This document shows positions 8,584 to 19,044 of a stretch of 64,000 nucleotides of DNA, piece by piece. Where the stretch lies: positions 1,521,001-1,585,000 of the forward strand of contig NZ_AP017652.1 of assembly GCF_002355895.1 (NCBI RefSeq), given 5' to 3'. The notes beneath the pieces are model-generated. The model was not told the DNA's origin. It saw only the letters and a list, made by a program, of their open reading frames with translations, and did not search any database. Position numbers and translations under genes: made by a program. Numbering within the stretch: position 1 is the first letter of the stretch; each line of letters begins with the position of its first letter. Origin of the DNA: Streptococcus sp. NPS 308. Lineage in GTDB: Bacteria; Bacillota; Bacilli; Lactobacillales; Streptococcaceae.

Positions 8584-9906
8584 TTAGTATTTAAAATATT
8601 TTTTGGTTTCGGCAATAACGACTGGTGATAAAACCAAAAGGGCAATCAAGTTCGGTAGAGCCATCAAGGCATTGACAATATCAGCAATAATCCAGACCAT
8701 GTCCAACTCGATAAAACCTCCCAACAAGACCATGAGCACAAAGACCACTCGATAGAGCCAGATAAAGCGAACGCCAAAGAGAAACTCGAAACAGCGCTCT
8801 CCGTAGTAATTCCAGCCGAGAATTGTCGTAAAGGCAAAGAGAACCAAAAATATGGTCAAAAGAGCAGGGCCAAAATGCGAAAAAATTGTTGAGAAGGCTG
8901 ACTGGGTAAGGGCTACTCCATTTAAATCACCACTCCAAACACCAGTTACCAAGATTGTTAAACCAGTCAACGTACAGATAATGAGAGTATCAATAAAGGT
9001 TCCTGTCATAGAAATCAAGCCTTGCTCGACAGGCTCATTTGTCTTAGCTGCTGCAGCTGCAATCGGAGCTGAACCAAGACCAGATTCGTTAGAGAAGACT
9101 CCCCGCGCCACACCATTTTGAATCGCAGTACGGATAGTCGCACCTGCAAATCCTCCTACTGCAGCTACAGGGCTGAAAGCAGAGGTAAAGATGAGGGCAA
9201 GCGTGGCTGGGATTTTCTCGATATTAAGGAAAATCACAATCAAGGTTCCTAGAATATAGACGATGGCCATAAAAGGAACAACTGCTGTTGAAACCTTGGA
9301 AATGGATTTGAGTCCACCAAAGACTGCAATCGCTACAAAAATAGACAAAACGAGAGCTGTGATAGTTGGATCAATTTGAGCTGTATTTTGGATAGATTCT
9401 GTAATCGAATTGACTTGGGTAAAGGTACCAATCCCCAGAAGGGCTACCAATACACCAGCTAGGGCAAAGAAGATAGCAAGGGGACGCCACTTTTCTCCCA
9501 TTCCCAAAAGGATGTAGTGCATGGAGCCTCCAGCTACAGCGCCGTTTGCATCCTTGGTGCGGTACTTGATAGCCAGCAAGCCTTCAGCATACTTGGTTGC
9601 CATCCCAAAGAAGGCTGCCATCCACATCCAAAAGAGGGCCCCTGGTCCCCCAACCTTAATGGCTGTCGCGACCCCGATGATATTTCCCGTACCAACGGTG
9701 GCTGCTAGAGCCGTACATAGAGCAGCAAAGCTCGACACATCGCCATGCCCCTTATCCTTGGTAAAGATCAACTGAAAGGCCTTTGGGATACGAGCTACCT
9801 GCAAAAGTCCTAGTCGGATGGTCAAATAGATACCCGTTCCAACCAATAAGATCAAGAGGGGAGGTCCCCAAACGAAAGCATCAAGCGCTTTTAGCAATTC
9901 TAACAT
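8584..9906 (-). CDS. Sodium:alanine/glycine symporter (AGCS family)
   Basis: A 440-residue integral membrane protein with about eleven hydrophobic segments. Family signatures are visible: AATVGTGNIIGVATAI around residues 69-84, and GGSMHYILLGMG. AGCS proteins import alanine or glycine with Na+. A glycine riboswitch in the 5' leader points to glycine as a substrate or signal. It has its own promoter and terminator, hence a single-gene unit. Confidence 0.93.
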   Translation of the reverse strand: MLELLKALDAFVWGPPLLILLVGTGIYLTIRLGLLQVARIPKAFQLIFTKDKGHGDVSSFAALCTALAATVGTGNIIGVATAIKVGGPGALFWMWMAAFFGMATKYAEGLLAIKYRTKDANGAVAGGSMHYILLGMGEKWRPLAIFFALAGVLVALLGIGTFTQVNSITESIQNTAQIDPTITALVLSIFVAIAVFGGLKSISKVSTAVVPFMAIVYILGTLIVIFLNIEKIPATLALIFTSAFSPVAAVGGFAGATIRTAIQNGVARGVFSNESGLGSAPIAAAAAKTNEPVEQGLISMTGTFIDTLIICTLTGLTILVTGVWSGDLNGVALTQSAFSTIFSHFGPALLTIFLVLFAFTTILGWNYYGERCFEFLFGVRFIWLYRVVFVLMVLLGGFIELDMVWIIADIVNALMALPNLIALLVLSPVVIAETKKYFKY

Positions 9907-9999
9907 GTCCTTCTCCTATCTTTTCAACCCCAAAAGAAAGAGCACATGCAAGATACATGTACTCTGGAATGCCTAGATAAATGCCAAAAAACGGTCTAT

Positions 10000-10090
10000 C
10001 CTAGCTCTGTCCTTTTACCTGAGAGTTTGAGCAGTTTCCTGCCTTGCCCCTTCGGTGCCTTTACGGTCTCTCCAGAGTTCCGTCCATTTA
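10000..10090 (-). ncRNA. Glycine riboswitch (gcvT motif), single aptamer
   Basis: On the minus strand the leader reads CTGGAGAGACCG, then GGCACCGAAGGGGCAAG, then AACTCTCAGGTAAAAGGACAGAG, the conserved core of the glycine aptamer. Only one aptamer is recognisable; about 95 bases separate it from the symporter start. A T run after the aptamer (GACCGTTTTTTGG) could belong to the expression platform, but I cannot decide between ON and OFF control. Confidence 0.92.
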
Positions 10091-10160
10091 CAGTCATGGA
10101 AAACAAACCTTTCTCCACTTCTATTAAACTTCATTCGGTGTTGGTATTTAATTTTTTATT

Positions 10161-10189
10161 ATTTTACAAGAAAAGTTAGCTTTTGTCAA
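10161..10189 (-). promoter_or_regulatory. Promoter of the glycine riboswitch / symporter unit
   Basis: Consensus TTGACA, a 17-base spacer and TAAAAT lie about 70 bases upstream of the aptamer on the minus strand. Confidence 0.8.
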
Positions 10190-10228
10190 TATATCATTTG
10201 AAAAAAGATGGATTTTCACTTCTTTTTC

Positions 10229-10253
10229 AAAAAAAGAGAAGCACTCTTTTTTT
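10229..10253 (-). terminator. Terminator after mutS2
   Basis: An A-run/GAG hairpin with its T-run arm (AAAAAAAGAG and CTCTTTTTTT) begins right after the mutS2 stop codon; strand-symmetric, so it also isolates the symporter promoter. Confidence 0.7.
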
Positions 10254-12590
10254 CTAACCTTTAAAGGTCACAATGGTTGCGCCACTGCCCCCAGCATTCT
10301 GAGGAGCATAGCCGAAACTCTTGACATGCTTGTTTCTTTGCAGGTATTTGGTAACTCCTTCACGGATGACTCCCGTTCCGATACCGTGGATGATGTCTAC
10401 CTGAGCCATATTATTAAGCAGGGCTTGGTCAATAAAGGCGTCCAGCTCATTCATGGCTTCTTCATAACGTTTGCCTCGGAGATCCAGTCTTGCTTGCGGA
10501 CCACGTCCAGAAGCACGTTTCACGACATTGACTTGTTTTTTCTTGACTGGGGCTTCTTGTTGAGTCTGAACAAGATCAAATTCTTTCTCTTCCAAGGTCA
10601 TCTTGATCAAACCGACTTGGGCTTCCCAACGGCCATCCTTGAGCTGATTAGTCAAGGTTCCACGTTGGCCATAACTGAGAACCACGATATCATCTCCCAC
10701 CTTCGGAGCTCGTTTTTTCTTGGCTTTTTGAAGGACCTTGTTTTTAGACAAGTCGACTTTTTCAGGAGCCAGTTTTTTCAGCTCAGCCTTGGCCTCAATG
10801 ATTTCGTGGGGTTTGAGTTGAGACTTACTGTGGAGGTTTTTCAGGATTTGGTCACTCTCACTTAGCGCTAGTTCCACAATCTCTGCAGCTTGTTCACGCG
10901 CCTTGTTGAGCTCAGTTTCCTTTTCACGATTAAGCTCATTGTAGAGTTTTTTGAGTGCTCGGTTCATCTTGAGGTTTTCTTGCTCCACCTCTCGGATATT
11001 GTCCAAGCGTTTGCGACTTTCAAGCGTTTGCTCTTCCAATTGCTCAATTATACGGTTGACATCATTATCTTGATTGACCTGCTGGCTGGCATCCCCGACA
11101 ATGACATCTGACAAGCCAAGGCGTTTAGCAATTTCAAAGGCATTGCTTCGGCCAGGAACTCCCTGCATAAAGCGATAGGTTGGACGCAGAGTGGCTGTAT
11201 CAAACTCCATGCTGGCATTTTGCACAAAGGCTGTCTCAATACCGTAGGTCTTGAGTTCTGGATAGTGGGTCGTCGCCATGGTCTTAACCTGACGTAAACG
11301 AAGATCCTCCAAAATAGCCATGGCAAGGGCTGCACCTTCCTGCGGATCGGTCCCTGCCCCAAGCTCATCTAGCAATAAAAGCGAGTGTTGGTTGACCTTG
11401 CTAAGAATATCTACTATATTGGTCATGTGGCTGGAAAAGGTAGACAAACTTTGTTCAATAGACTGCTCATCTCCGATATCTGCGAAGATTTCTTCAAAAA
11501 TACCGACACGGCTCCCCTTATCAGCTAAAATGGGCAAGCCTGACTGGGCCATGAGTTGCGTCAAACCCAGAGTTTTGAGCATGATGGTCTTCCCACCAGT
11601 ATTGGGACCTGTAATGACAATGGCCGTTAATTCCTTACCAAAGTGTACATCGTTTGCGACAGCATTTTTGACCAAAGGATGGCGAACATGAAGGAGTTGA
11701 ATCTCTTGATTCTCTGAAAGTTGAGGAACAACTGCTTGTCTTTCTTGGATGAAACGCACCTTGGCACGAATCAGATCCAGATGTCCGATAATCCAAGCGT
11801 CATTAGCAATCTCAGTAGCATGAGGACGAACCCGTTCCGAGAGTTCCTGCAAGATGCGAATCATCTCGTAGCGCTCATCAGCTCGAAGACTCGCTATTTC
11901 TTCGCTCAGTTTCACGACCTCACGGGGTTCGATATAGACCGTATTCCCACTGGCAGAGATGTCATGAACAACACCCGCAATCTTGTTACGGTAGGTGTTT
12001 TTGACAGGTAAAACCTGACGGCCATTTCTGCTAGCGATTATGCTTTCCGTCAACATCTGCGCTTTTTGCTTGAGCAAGTCTTGCAAGACATCTCGAACTT
12101 GACTCTCGCTATCATGGATTTTCCGACGGATGCGTGCTAGTTCTTCGCTGGCGAAATTTTCGATAAATCCTGCGTCATTTAGGGCTTGAAGATTCCCCTG
12201 CAAGTGTGGAAAATCATGCAGTTTTTCAAACCATCTCGCCAACTGTTCCAAGCGTACGTTTTCGAGATTGGCATAAAAACCTTGCAACTCTCTGCTAGCA
12301 AGCAAGACCCGTTTGATGAGTAAAAATTCCTCAATATTGAGGTCCGCCCCCATCTCCAGACGCTTGCAAACAGCTGATATCTCACGCGTCGCTAGGATGG
12401 TAAAGTGAGGTTGCTCCACAAATAGGGCTTGCATTTCCTCCATCTCTGTAAAGGCTTGTTTGATTTTATCCACCTTGGCAGTTGGAGCTAAGCCTTTTAG
12501 CTCCTCTAAGCCTTGTTCAGTCAGGAGATGGGGTTCAAACAAGGCTTTGATTTTATTAAATTCTAAGGTTTCTAGTATTTTTGTATTCAT
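10254..12590 (-). CDS. mutS2: Endonuclease MutS2 / ribosome-rescue factor
   Basis: A 778-residue protein of the MutS2 family. The ABC ATPase is seen as Walker A GPNTGGKT near residue 330 and Walker [14 protein letters not shown] near residue 410. A long charged coiled coil follows (about 510-640), and the C-terminal 80 residues are an Smr domain ([24 protein letters not shown]). MutS2 is not a mismatch-repair protein; in Firmicutes it has been linked to recombination control and to splitting collided ribosomes. Length is standard. It is downstream of cvpA in the same direction. Confidence 0.96.
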   Translation of the reverse strand: MNTKILETLEFNKIKALFEPHLLTEQGLEELKGLAPTAKVDKIKQAFTEMEEMQALFVEQPHFTILATREISAVCKRLEMGADLNIEEFLLIKRVLLASRELQGFYANLENVRLEQLARWFEKLHDFPHLQGNLQALNDAGFIENFASEELARIRRKIHDSESQVRDVLQDLLKQKAQMLTESIIASRNGRQVLPVKNTYRNKIAGVVHDISASGNTVYIEPREVVKLSEEIASLRADERYEMIRILQELSERVRPHATEIANDAWIIGHLDLIRAKVRFIQERQAVVPQLSENQEIQLLHVRHPLVKNAVANDVHFGKELTAIVITGPNTGGKTIMLKTLGLTQLMAQSGLPILADKGSRVGIFEEIFADIGDEQSIEQSLSTFSSHMTNIVDILSKVNQHSLLLLDELGAGTDPQEGAALAMAILEDLRLRQVKTMATTHYPELKTYGIETAFVQNASMEFDTATLRPTYRFMQGVPGRSNAFEIAKRLGLSDVIVGDASQQVNQDNDVNRIIEQLEEQTLESRKRLDNIREVEQENLKMNRALKKLYNELNREKETELNKAREQAAEIVELALSESDQILKNLHSKSQLKPHEIIEAKAELKKLAPEKVDLSKNKVLQKAKKKRAPKVGDDIVVLSYGQRGTLTNQLKDGRWEAQVGLIKMTLEEKEFDLVQTQQEAPVKKKQVNVVKRASGRGPQARLDLRGKRYEEAMNELDAFIDQALLNNMAQVDIIHGIGTGVIREGVTKYLQRNKHVKSFGYAPQNAGGSGATIVTFKG

Positions 12591-12663
12591 ATTCTTTCCT
12601 TGTATGCTTGTTTATAAGATTATAGCAACTAGAGGTTTTGACCTAGTCCCCAAATCTGTAAAC

Positions 12664-12690
12664 AAAGGGCTAGGAAAAATCCCGCCCTTT
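12664..12690. other. Hairpin between cvpA and mutS2
   Basis: AAAGGGC (12664-12670) and GCCCTTT (12684-12690) can pair. The following T run is on the plus strand, so it is not a good minus-strand terminator; it may be an attenuating or processing hairpin in the cvpA-mutS2 transcript. Confidence 0.4.
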
Positions 12691-13239
12691 TTATCCGATT
12701 AAATTTGTCACCCAGAGTTGTTTGATAAAGTTTGTCGTAAAAGGGACACTTTGGATGATGTTTTTGGCTACTATACTTTTTTCGAGTGAATTTTGAATGA
12801 TTGCCAGAGGCACTGTTGCAAGAATGGTCAGAGCCATTTGCAAGACAAATAAGGTTACTAATAGCGACAATAGGGCTGCTCCGATACGAAACCATTTGAC
12901 ATCGAGCTTTTTAGTTGGAATCAAGTGTAGGAACAAACCGATAAAACGTCCGATACTGTAACAAATTCCGAAAACTAAAAGGTAGGCTAGGCCTGCATAA
13001 AAGACCTTGTCTAGGTGAAACAGCTGGTCTGAAGGGAAGAAAAAGGTTCCCTGTCCTTCCTGAGGATTGGCATAAGGGACAAGCAAGTGGAAGTGGTCAC
13101 CCAGTGATTTATAAAACTGTCCCGCAACAAAGGCTGAAACCACTGCAAGGAGGAAATAATAAACTTGCAACACCAAACCTCTACGGTAGCCGATGTAAAA
13201 GCCCCAAGCAAGAACCAATAAGAGTAGGATTGAAATCAT
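12691..13239 (-). CDS. CvpA family membrane protein
   Basis: A 182-residue protein with four to five hydrophobic segments, beginning MISILLLLVLAWGFYIGYRRGLV, the typical CvpA N-terminus. CvpA was first linked to colicin V secretion, but the general role is unsettled and more likely concerns envelope homeostasis. The start overlaps the zapA stop by four bases, and mutS2 follows. Confidence 0.88.
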   Translation of the reverse strand: MISILLLLVLAWGFYIGYRRGLVLQVYYFLLAVVSAFVAGQFYKSLGDHFHLLVPYANPQEGQGTFFFPSDQLFHLDKVFYAGLAYLLVFGICYSIGRFIGLFLHLIPTKKLDVKWFRIGAALLSLLVTLFVLQMALTILATVPLAIIQNSLEKSIVAKNIIQSVPFTTNFIKQLWVTNLIG

Positions 13240-13538
13240 AGGGAATCCTCAATCTTGCTCTGTTCTTGTTTAACAGCAATCAACTTGTGACGGAGTTCTA
13301 ACAACTCTTGCTCCTTGTCATCAAATTCAATTTCACGATTGAGCTGTGTAGACAGACAGTTGACCGCCAAAAGAAGCGCAATGGTTTCATCATCCGCCCC
13401 AGGCATTTGTTCTTTAATTGCTTGGTATTTTTCAGTCGCAACCTTGGCAATTTCCTCCATAAAGAGGTTGTCATGCTCGGTTGTTAAGGTTAATGTCTTT
13501 TTTCCGAATGTAAACTTATATCGATTTAGATTTGCCAT
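13236..13538 (-). CDS. zapA: Cell division protein ZapA
   Basis: A 100-residue protein with the ZapA pattern: a short N-terminal beta region (NRYKFTFGKKTLTLTTEHD) and a C-terminal coiled coil rich in Glu/Gln/Lys. ZapA bundles FtsZ filaments at the septum. The frame can be extended to a GTG at 13547, but that GTG is part of the GAGGTG ribosome binding site; the ATG at 13538 (MANLNRY) has correct spacing. Confidence 0.92.
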   Translation of the reverse strand: MANLNRYKFTFGKKTLTLTTEHDNLFMEEIAKVATEKYQAIKEQMPGADDETIALLLAVNCLSTQLNREIEFDDKEQELLELRHKLIAVKQEQSKIEDSL

Positions 13539-13555
13539 AAAATTCACCTCACGAT

Positions 13556-13584
13556 ATTATACCAAATTTCGCTAACTTTGTCAG
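13556..13584 (-). promoter_or_regulatory. zapA promoter
   Basis: CTGACA and TATAAT with a 17-base spacer on the minus strand, 18 bases before the zapA start codon. It is back to back with the rnhC promoter. Confidence 0.8.
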
Positions 13585-13608
13585 TTTTTACCAATTCTCC
13601 TGCTTTTG

Positions 13609-13617
13609 TGGTACAAT
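13609..13617 (+). promoter_or_regulatory. Extended -10 promoter of rnhC
   Basis: TGGTACAAT is an extended -10 element only eight bases before the rnhC ATG, so the transcript would be nearly leaderless. No strong -35 box is seen. Confidence 0.55.
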
Positions 13618-13624
13618 AGAGACT

Positions 13625-14506
13625 ATGGCAAGTATCACACTCACACCAAGTGAACAGGAAATTCAGAGCTTTTTAAGTCAATATCAGAAGGCTCTCAGTC
13701 CTAGTAAAAATCCCTATATCCGCTATTTTTTGCGCTTCCCTCAGGCAACAGTTTCCATCTATACTTCTGGAAAAGTCCTCCTACAGGGAGAAGCTGCTGA
13801 GCAATACGCCAGTTTCTTTGGCTATGAGGTTCAACAAGAAAACAGTGGACAAGATTTTCCTATGATCGGGACTGATGAGGTGGGAAATGGTTCCTACTTT
13901 GGTGGACTAGCTGTCGTGGCTTCCTTCGTGACACCTGACCAGCATGACTTCTTGCGAAAACTCGGCGTGGGGGATTCAAAAACTCTGACAGACCAAAAGA
14001 TTCGTCAGATTGCCCCTATCCTCAAGGAAAAGATACCACATCAAGCGCTCCTTCTTTCACCGAGCAAGTATAATGAAGTTATCGGAGAGCGTTACAATGC
14101 TGTTTCTGTAAAGGTTGCTCTTCACAACCAGGCTATCTTTCTCCTGCTTCAAAAAGGGGTCCAGCCAGAGAAAATCGTGATTGATGCTTTTACAAGTCCA
14201 AAAAACTATGATAAGTACTTGGCGCAAGAAGCCAACCGTTTTCCAAACAAGGTTAGTTTGGAAGAAAAAGCCGAGGGCAAATACCTGGCTGTTGCGGTTA
14301 GCTCCATCATCGCGCGTGATCTCTTTCTTGAAAACTTGGAAAATCTGGGACGAGAACTGGGCTATCAACTGCCAAGTGGCGCTGGAACTGCATCTGATAA
14401 GGTTGCTAGTAAAATCCTTCAGGCCTATGGAATGAAAGGACTTCATTTCTGTGCCAAACTGCATTTTAAAAACACTGAAAAAGTCAAAGCACTTCTAGAA
14501 AGGTAA
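13625..14506 (+). CDS. rnhC: Ribonuclease HIII
   Basis: A 293-residue enzyme that cuts the RNA strand of RNA-DNA hybrids. An N-terminal TBP-like substrate-binding region of about 85 residues precedes the catalytic domain, which opens with [13 protein letters not shown] (the Asp-Glu of the DEDE set). VIDAFTSP supplies a further Asp. The N-terminal extension distinguishes RNase HIII from HII. The gene is divergent from zapA and three bases upstream of lepB. Confidence 0.95.
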   Translation: MASITLTPSEQEIQSFLSQYQKALSPSKNPYIRYFLRFPQATVSIYTSGKVLLQGEAAEQYASFFGYEVQQENSGQDFPMIGTDEVGNGSYFGGLAVVASFVTPDQHDFLRKLGVGDSKTLTDQKIRQIAPILKEKIPHQALLLSPSKYNEVIGERYNAVSVKVALHNQAIFLLLQKGVQPEKIVIDAFTSPKNYDKYLAQEANRFPNKVSLEEKAEGKYLAVAVSSIIARDLFLENLENLGRELGYQLPSGAGTASDKVASKILQAYGMKGLHFCAKLHFKNTEKVKALLER

Positions 14507-14509
14507 ATT

Positions 14510-15124
14510 ATGAATTCGTTTAAAACATTTCTAAAAGAATGGGGAGTTTTCTTCCTGATTATCGCACTGGTAGGTCTTAGCCGTATCTTTCTTTGGAGCA
14601 ATGTCCGTGTAGAAGGACACTCGATGGACCCTACCCTAGCTGACGGAGAAGTTCTCTTCGTTGTTAAACACCTCCCAATTGACCGCTTCGACATAGTGGT
14701 TGCGCATGAGGAAGATGGAAATAAAGACATTGTCAAAAGGGTTATCGGTATGCCTGGAGATACCATCCGCTACGAAAATGACAAACTCTTTATCAACGGT
14801 GAAGAAACGAATGAACCCTACCTAGCTGAATACCTCAACTTGTTCAAAACAGAAAAGTTGCAAAACACCTATACTGGAAAGGGATTCGAAGGAAACAAAG
14901 GAGTTTACTTTAGAGAACTTGCTCAAAAAGCACAAGCCTTTACGGTCGATGTCAATTCCAATACCAGCTTCAGCTTTACTGTCCCTCAAGGTGAGTACCT
15001 TCTCCTTGGTGACGATCGTCTAGTCTCTAGCGACAGCCGCCATGTTGGTACCTTCAAGGCCAGCGAAATCAAAGGCGAAGCAAAATTCCGTTTCTGGCCA
15101 CTTAACCGTATCGGAACATTTTAA
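14510..15124 (+). CDS. lepB: Signal peptidase I
   Basis: A 204-residue membrane-anchored protease that removes signal peptides from secreted proteins. One N-terminal membrane helix (about residues 11-29) is followed by the catalytic Ser in EGHSMDPTL and Lys in DIVKRVIGMPGD. The C-terminal box GDDRLVSSDSRHVG is also present. It follows rnhC by three bases and is probably co-transcribed. Confidence 0.96.
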   Translation: MNSFKTFLKEWGVFFLIIALVGLSRIFLWSNVRVEGHSMDPTLADGEVLFVVKHLPIDRFDIVVAHEEDGNKDIVKRVIGMPGDTIRYENDKLFINGEETNEPYLAEYLNLFKTEKLQNTYTGKGFEGNKGVYFRELAQKAQAFTVDVNSNTSFSFTVPQGEYLLLGDDRLVSSDSRHVGTFKASEIKGEAKFRFWPLNRIGTF

Positions 15125-15132
15125 GATAAGGA

Positions 15133-15166
15133 AGAGGCCGAGAATGCTAAGTCTCAGTCTCTTTTT
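15133..15166 (+). terminator. Terminator after lepB
   Basis: AGAGGCCGAGA can pair with TCTCAGTCTCT at ten of eleven positions around a short loop, followed by five T. Confidence 0.8.
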
Positions 15167-15251
15167 CTATTGTGAGAAAAAACCTTTTAGTCATCTAATT
15201 TTTTCAAAATTGCTAAGAACCAACTCTCACGAACTTATGTAAAGGAAACCT

Positions 15252-17621
15252 ATGGAAGTTTATTTTTCAGGCACCATTGAACGCATTATTTTTGAAAATA
15301 TCAGTAATTTCTATCGCATCCTCCTCCTAGATATCGAAGATACCAATGCGGAGGACTTTGACGATTTTGAAATCATCGTTACAGGAACCATGGCGGACGT
15401 GATTGAGGGCGAAGACTATACTTTTTGGGGGCAAATCGTTCAGCACTCCAAGTATGGGGAACAGCTACAAATCAGTCGTTATGAGCGAGCAAAACCCACT
15501 AGTAAGGGTCTAGTCAAGTACTTTTCTAGCAGCCATTTCAAGGGAATCGGTCTCAAGACTGCCCAGAAAATTGTTGATACCTATGGTGAAAACACTATCG
15601 ACGAAATTCTGGAGCATCCTGAAAAGCTGGAAAGTATTGCTGGACTCTCTGCAAAAAACCGTGAGGCTTTTGTTTCCACCCTCCGTCTCAACTATGGGAC
15701 AGAAATGGTCTTGGCTAAACTTGCCAACTACGGCATTCCCAATAAACTGGCCTTTCAGATTCAAGACTTTTACAAGGAAGAAACGCTGGATATTGTCGAA
15801 AACTATCCCTACCAACTGGTTGAAGATATCAAGGGCTTGGGTTTTACCATTGCTGACCAATTAGCCGCCGAACTAGGCATCGAAAGTCAAGCCCCTGAAC
15901 GCTTCCGTGCTGGCCTTGTCCATAGTCTCTTTCAAGGTTGTATGGATACGGGCAATACCTATATGGAGGCCCGTGATTTACTGGAACAGACACTTACCCT
16001 CCTCGAGTCTTCCCGTCCCGTGGAACTGAACCCCAGCCAAGTCGCTCAGGAATTATCTCATCTGATTGAAGAAGACAAGGTTCAGCAGATTGATACCAAA
16101 ATCTTTGATAACAGCCTCTTTTTTGCTGAGGAAGGTATTCGCAGTCACTTGGTTCGTATCCTTGAAAAAGGAAAACAGAAGAGCCAAGATCTAGAAAGCA
16201 TTCACAAGCATATCTCTACTGTCGAGCAAGAACTGGGGATTCAGTACGATAGCATTCAAAAGCAGGCTATCTGTGACGCTATCCAGAACAAGGTCTTTAT
16301 CCTGACAGGTGGACCTGGTACTGGTAAGACGACTGTTATCAATGGTATTATCGCTGTTTATGCCCTCTTAGAAGGACTCGATTTCAAGAAGAAAAGTAAC
16401 TTACCTATTCTTCTCGCTGCCCCAACTGGTCGAGCGGCTCGGCGCATGAATGAATTGACAGGATTGCCAAGCGCGACCATACACCGCCATTTGGGAATGA
16501 CGGGAGACGATGATACCAGCCATCTGGAAGATTATCTAGATGCCGACTTTATCATTGTAGATGAGTTTTCCATGGTGGATACTTGGTTAGCCAACCAGCT
16601 CTTCTCCAACATTTCTTCTAACAGTAAAATCCTCATTGTGGGTGATAGCGACCAGCTACCTTCTGTCAGTCCTGGCCAAGTTCTGGCCGACCTGCTCCAG
16701 ATTGCACTGATTCCCCAGACTCGCTTAGAACGGATTTATCGTCAGAGCGAAGAATCAACCATCGTCACATTGGCAAGTCAGATTCGACAAGGCATCTTGC
16801 CAGCCGACTTTACCCAGAAAAAAGCAGACCGCTCCTACTTTGAAATCGCTAGTGGCCATATCCCAGCTACCATTGAGAAAATTCTTGGCGCTGCCCTCAG
16901 AAGTGGTATTTTGGCTCGCGATATTCAGGTGCTAGCGCCTATGTATCGAGGAACTGCTGGTATCGACGCCATCAACCAACTCATGCAAGACCTGCTCAAT
17001 CCTCAGCAAAAGGGGCAAGTGAGCTTTGAAGCAACTCAGTGTCACTATCGAACAGGGGACAAGGTTATTCACCTAGTCAACGACGCTGAAGTCAATGTCT
17101 TTAATGGAGACCTAGGCTACATCACAGACCTGATTCCTGGAAAATACACCGAGTCCAAACAAGACGAGATTGTCATTGATTTTGATGGCAACGAGGTCAT
17201 CTATCCACGCAATGAATGGTACAAGATCCGCCTGGCTTATGCCATGAGTATTCATAAGTCGCAGGGGAGTGAGTTTCCCGTTGTCATCCTGCCCATCACC
17301 AGTGCTAGCAAGCGCATGCTGGAGCGGAATCTCATCTACACAGCTATCACACGGGCCAAGAGCAAGCTCATCCTTCTTGGCGAGTTACAGGCCTTTGACT
17401 ATGCAGTCAAGCATATCGGGACTGCTCGCAAGACCTATCTGATTGAACGCTTCAGTGATTTAATTGAAACTAATATTGAAGAAAGTAAACAAGCCTTCTC
17501 TGAAACTGCCACAGCAAGTGACTCTGAACAATCCTGCATCCTCACCGAGGAAAACTGGTCTAGCATCCCAGCCATGATTGGGATTACAGATGCAGACTTA
17601 AAAGAGATTTTTGGAAAATAG
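15252..17621 (+). CDS. recD2: ATP-dependent RecD2-like DNA helicase
   Basis: A 789-residue SF1B helicase. An N-terminal OB-like region and helix-hairpin-helix segments (HFKGIGLKTAQKIVDTYG) precede the motor. Walker A GGPGTGKTTVI is near residue 357, Walker B FIIVDEFSMVD near residue 437, and SIHKSQGSEFPVV close to the C-terminal motor end. Without RecBC partners, RecD2 acts alone in 5'-3' unwinding and DNA damage tolerance. Length fits Firmicute RecD2. It is convergent with tig. Confidence 0.94.
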   Translation: MEVYFSGTIERIIFENISNFYRILLLDIEDTNAEDFDDFEIIVTGTMADVIEGEDYTFWGQIVQHSKYGEQLQISRYERAKPTSKGLVKYFSSSHFKGIGLKTAQKIVDTYGENTIDEILEHPEKLESIAGLSAKNREAFVSTLRLNYGTEMVLAKLANYGIPNKLAFQIQDFYKEETLDIVENYPYQLVEDIKGLGFTIADQLAAELGIESQAPERFRAGLVHSLFQGCMDTGNTYMEARDLLEQTLTLLESSRPVELNPSQVAQELSHLIEEDKVQQIDTKIFDNSLFFAEEGIRSHLVRILEKGKQKSQDLESIHKHISTVEQELGIQYDSIQKQAICDAIQNKVFILTGGPGTGKTTVINGIIAVYALLEGLDFKKKSNLPILLAAPTGRAARRMNELTGLPSATIHRHLGMTGDDDTSHLEDYLDADFIIVDEFSMVDTWLANQLFSNISSNSKILIVGDSDQLPSVSPGQVLADLLQIALIPQTRLERIYRQSEESTIVTLASQIRQGILPADFTQKKADRSYFEIASGHIPATIEKILGAALRSGILARDIQVLAPMYRGTAGIDAINQLMQDLLNPQQKGQVSFEATQCHYRTGDKVIHLVNDAEVNVFNGDLGYITDLIPGKYTESKQDEIVIDFDGNEVIYPRNEWYKIRLAYAMSIHKSQGSEFPVVILPITSASKRMLERNLIYTAITRAKSKLILLGELQAFDYAVKHIGTARKTYLIERFSDLIETNIEESKQAFSETATASDSEQSCILTEENWSSIPAMIGITDADLKEIFGK

Positions 17622-17631
17622 ACCAGCAGAA

Positions 17632-17657
17632 AACCCACCTAGTCAGGTGGGCTTTTT
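17632..17657. terminator. Shared terminator of recD2 and tig
   Basis: CCCACCT and AGGTGGG pair around a four-base loop with A and T runs on either side, so it can end both convergent transcripts. Confidence 0.85.
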
Positions 17658-17668
17658 CTCTTTTAAGA

Positions 17669-18952
17669 TTATTTTACAGTTGCTGTGCTTGTGATCAATT
17701 CAACAGCTTTTTTGATAGTGATATCGTGTTTCAACATGTCAGCTGAAAGCAAGTTTTGAACTTGGGCCACTTCCATGTTGTAGTCTGCTGCCAATTGCTC
17801 GATTTCTTTTTGGATTTCTTCTTCTGAAGCGTCAAATCCTTCAGCTTTGGCAACTGCTTCGATAACAAGGTTAGTCTTGGTACGTGACTCAGCTTCTGCT
17901 TCGTATTGTTTGTGAAGGTCTTCTTGAGTAGTTCCAGTGATTTGGAAGTACATGTCAGGGTTGATCCCTTGGCGTTGCAAGTTTCCAAGGAATTCATTTA
18001 CTGAACGGTGAACTTCTTCGTGGATCATTTCTTCTGGAAGTTCTACGATTTCAGCGTTTTCTACAGCTTTATCGATTGCTGCACCTTCTACTGCATCTTT
18101 GTATGCTTCTTCTTTTGCAGCAGTCAATTCTTTGCGGTATTTTTCTTTCAATTCGTCAAGAGTTTCCACTTCTTCGTCGATGTCTTTTGCAAGTTCATCG
18201 TCAAGAGCTGGAACTTCTTTAGCTTTAACTTCGTGGATAGTTGTTACGAATTTAGCTTCTTTACCTGCAAGGTCTTCTGCTTGGTAATCTTCTGGGAATG
18301 TTACGATAACATCAACAGTTTCACCAGCTGAATGACCTACCAATTGGTCTTCAAATCCAGGAATGAATTGACCTGAACCAAGTCCAAGTGAGAAGTTTTC
18401 ACCTTTTCCGCCGTCGAACTCAACACCGTCGATAGAACCAACAAATTCAATGACAACAGTGTCACCATTTTCAGCAGCAGCTTCCTTGATAACCAATTCA
18501 GCCAAGTTGTTGCGTTCGCGTTCGATACGCTCTTCAACGTCAGCGTCTGTTACTTCTTTTTCTACATCTACTGATACTTCAAGGTTTTTGTAGTCACCCA
18601 ATTTAACTTCAGGTTTTGTCACGACTTCAGCTGTGATAACCCAGTCTTGACCTTTTTCCATTGAAGTTACGTCAATTTTTGGTTGTGCAACGACTTCAAG
18701 ACCAGCTTCTTTTACTGCAGCTTCATAAGCGTTTGGCAAAAGAGCGTTCATAACGTCTTGGTAAAGTGACTCTTCACCAAATTTTTGGTCGAAGATAGGA
18801 CGTGGAAGGTGACCTTTACGGAAACCTGGAACGTTAAGAGATTTCTTTACTGAGTTGAAGACACGGTCCAATTCTGGTTTGATTTGGTCTTGAGAGATAG
18901 TGAAAGTCAAGACACCACGGTTTGTTTCTTTGTTTTCAAATGATACAGACAT
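17669..18952 (-). CDS. tig: Trigger factor, ribosome-associated chaperone and PPIase
   Basis: A 427-residue protein. The ribosome-docking signature [11 protein letters not shown] is near residue 45, the FKBP-type prolyl isomerase domain spans about 160-245 ([20 protein letters not shown]), and a long helical C-terminal chaperone domain follows. Trigger factor binds nascent chains at the ribosome exit. Length and order are standard. It has its own strong promoter. Confidence 0.97.
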   Translation of the reverse strand: MSVSFENKETNRGVLTFTISQDQIKPELDRVFNSVKKSLNVPGFRKGHLPRPIFDQKFGEESLYQDVMNALLPNAYEAAVKEAGLEVVAQPKIDVTSMEKGQDWVITAEVVTKPEVKLGDYKNLEVSVDVEKEVTDADVEERIERERNNLAELVIKEAAAENGDTVVIEFVGSIDGVEFDGGKGENFSLGLGSGQFIPGFEDQLVGHSAGETVDVIVTFPEDYQAEDLAGKEAKFVTTIHEVKAKEVPALDDELAKDIDEEVETLDELKEKYRKELTAAKEEAYKDAVEGAAIDKAVENAEIVELPEEMIHEEVHRSVNEFLGNLQRQGINPDMYFQITGTTQEDLHKQYEAEAESRTKTNLVIEAVAKAEGFDASEEEIQKEIEQLAADYNMEVAQVQNLLSADMLKHDITIKKAVELITSTATVK

Positions 18953-18989
18953 TCTGTCATTTCTCCTTAAAATTTTTTAAATACAGTCT

Positions 18990-19019
18990 ATTATAGCATA
19001 AACCACGGTTAATTTTCAA
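18990..19019 (-). promoter_or_regulatory. tig promoter
   Basis: TTGAAA, an 18-base spacer and TATAAT with an upstream TGC (extended -10) lie about 40 bases before the tig start on the minus strand. Confidence 0.8.
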
Positions 19020-19044
19020 GTAATGAATGCGCTTTTCAATGATG

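Noticed and set aside
10326..10865. Plus-strand open frame of 179 codons opposite mutS2
   Set aside because: It is antisense to a well-conserved MutS2 domain, has no ribosome binding site and a low-complexity Phe/Leu-rich product typical of antisense frames.
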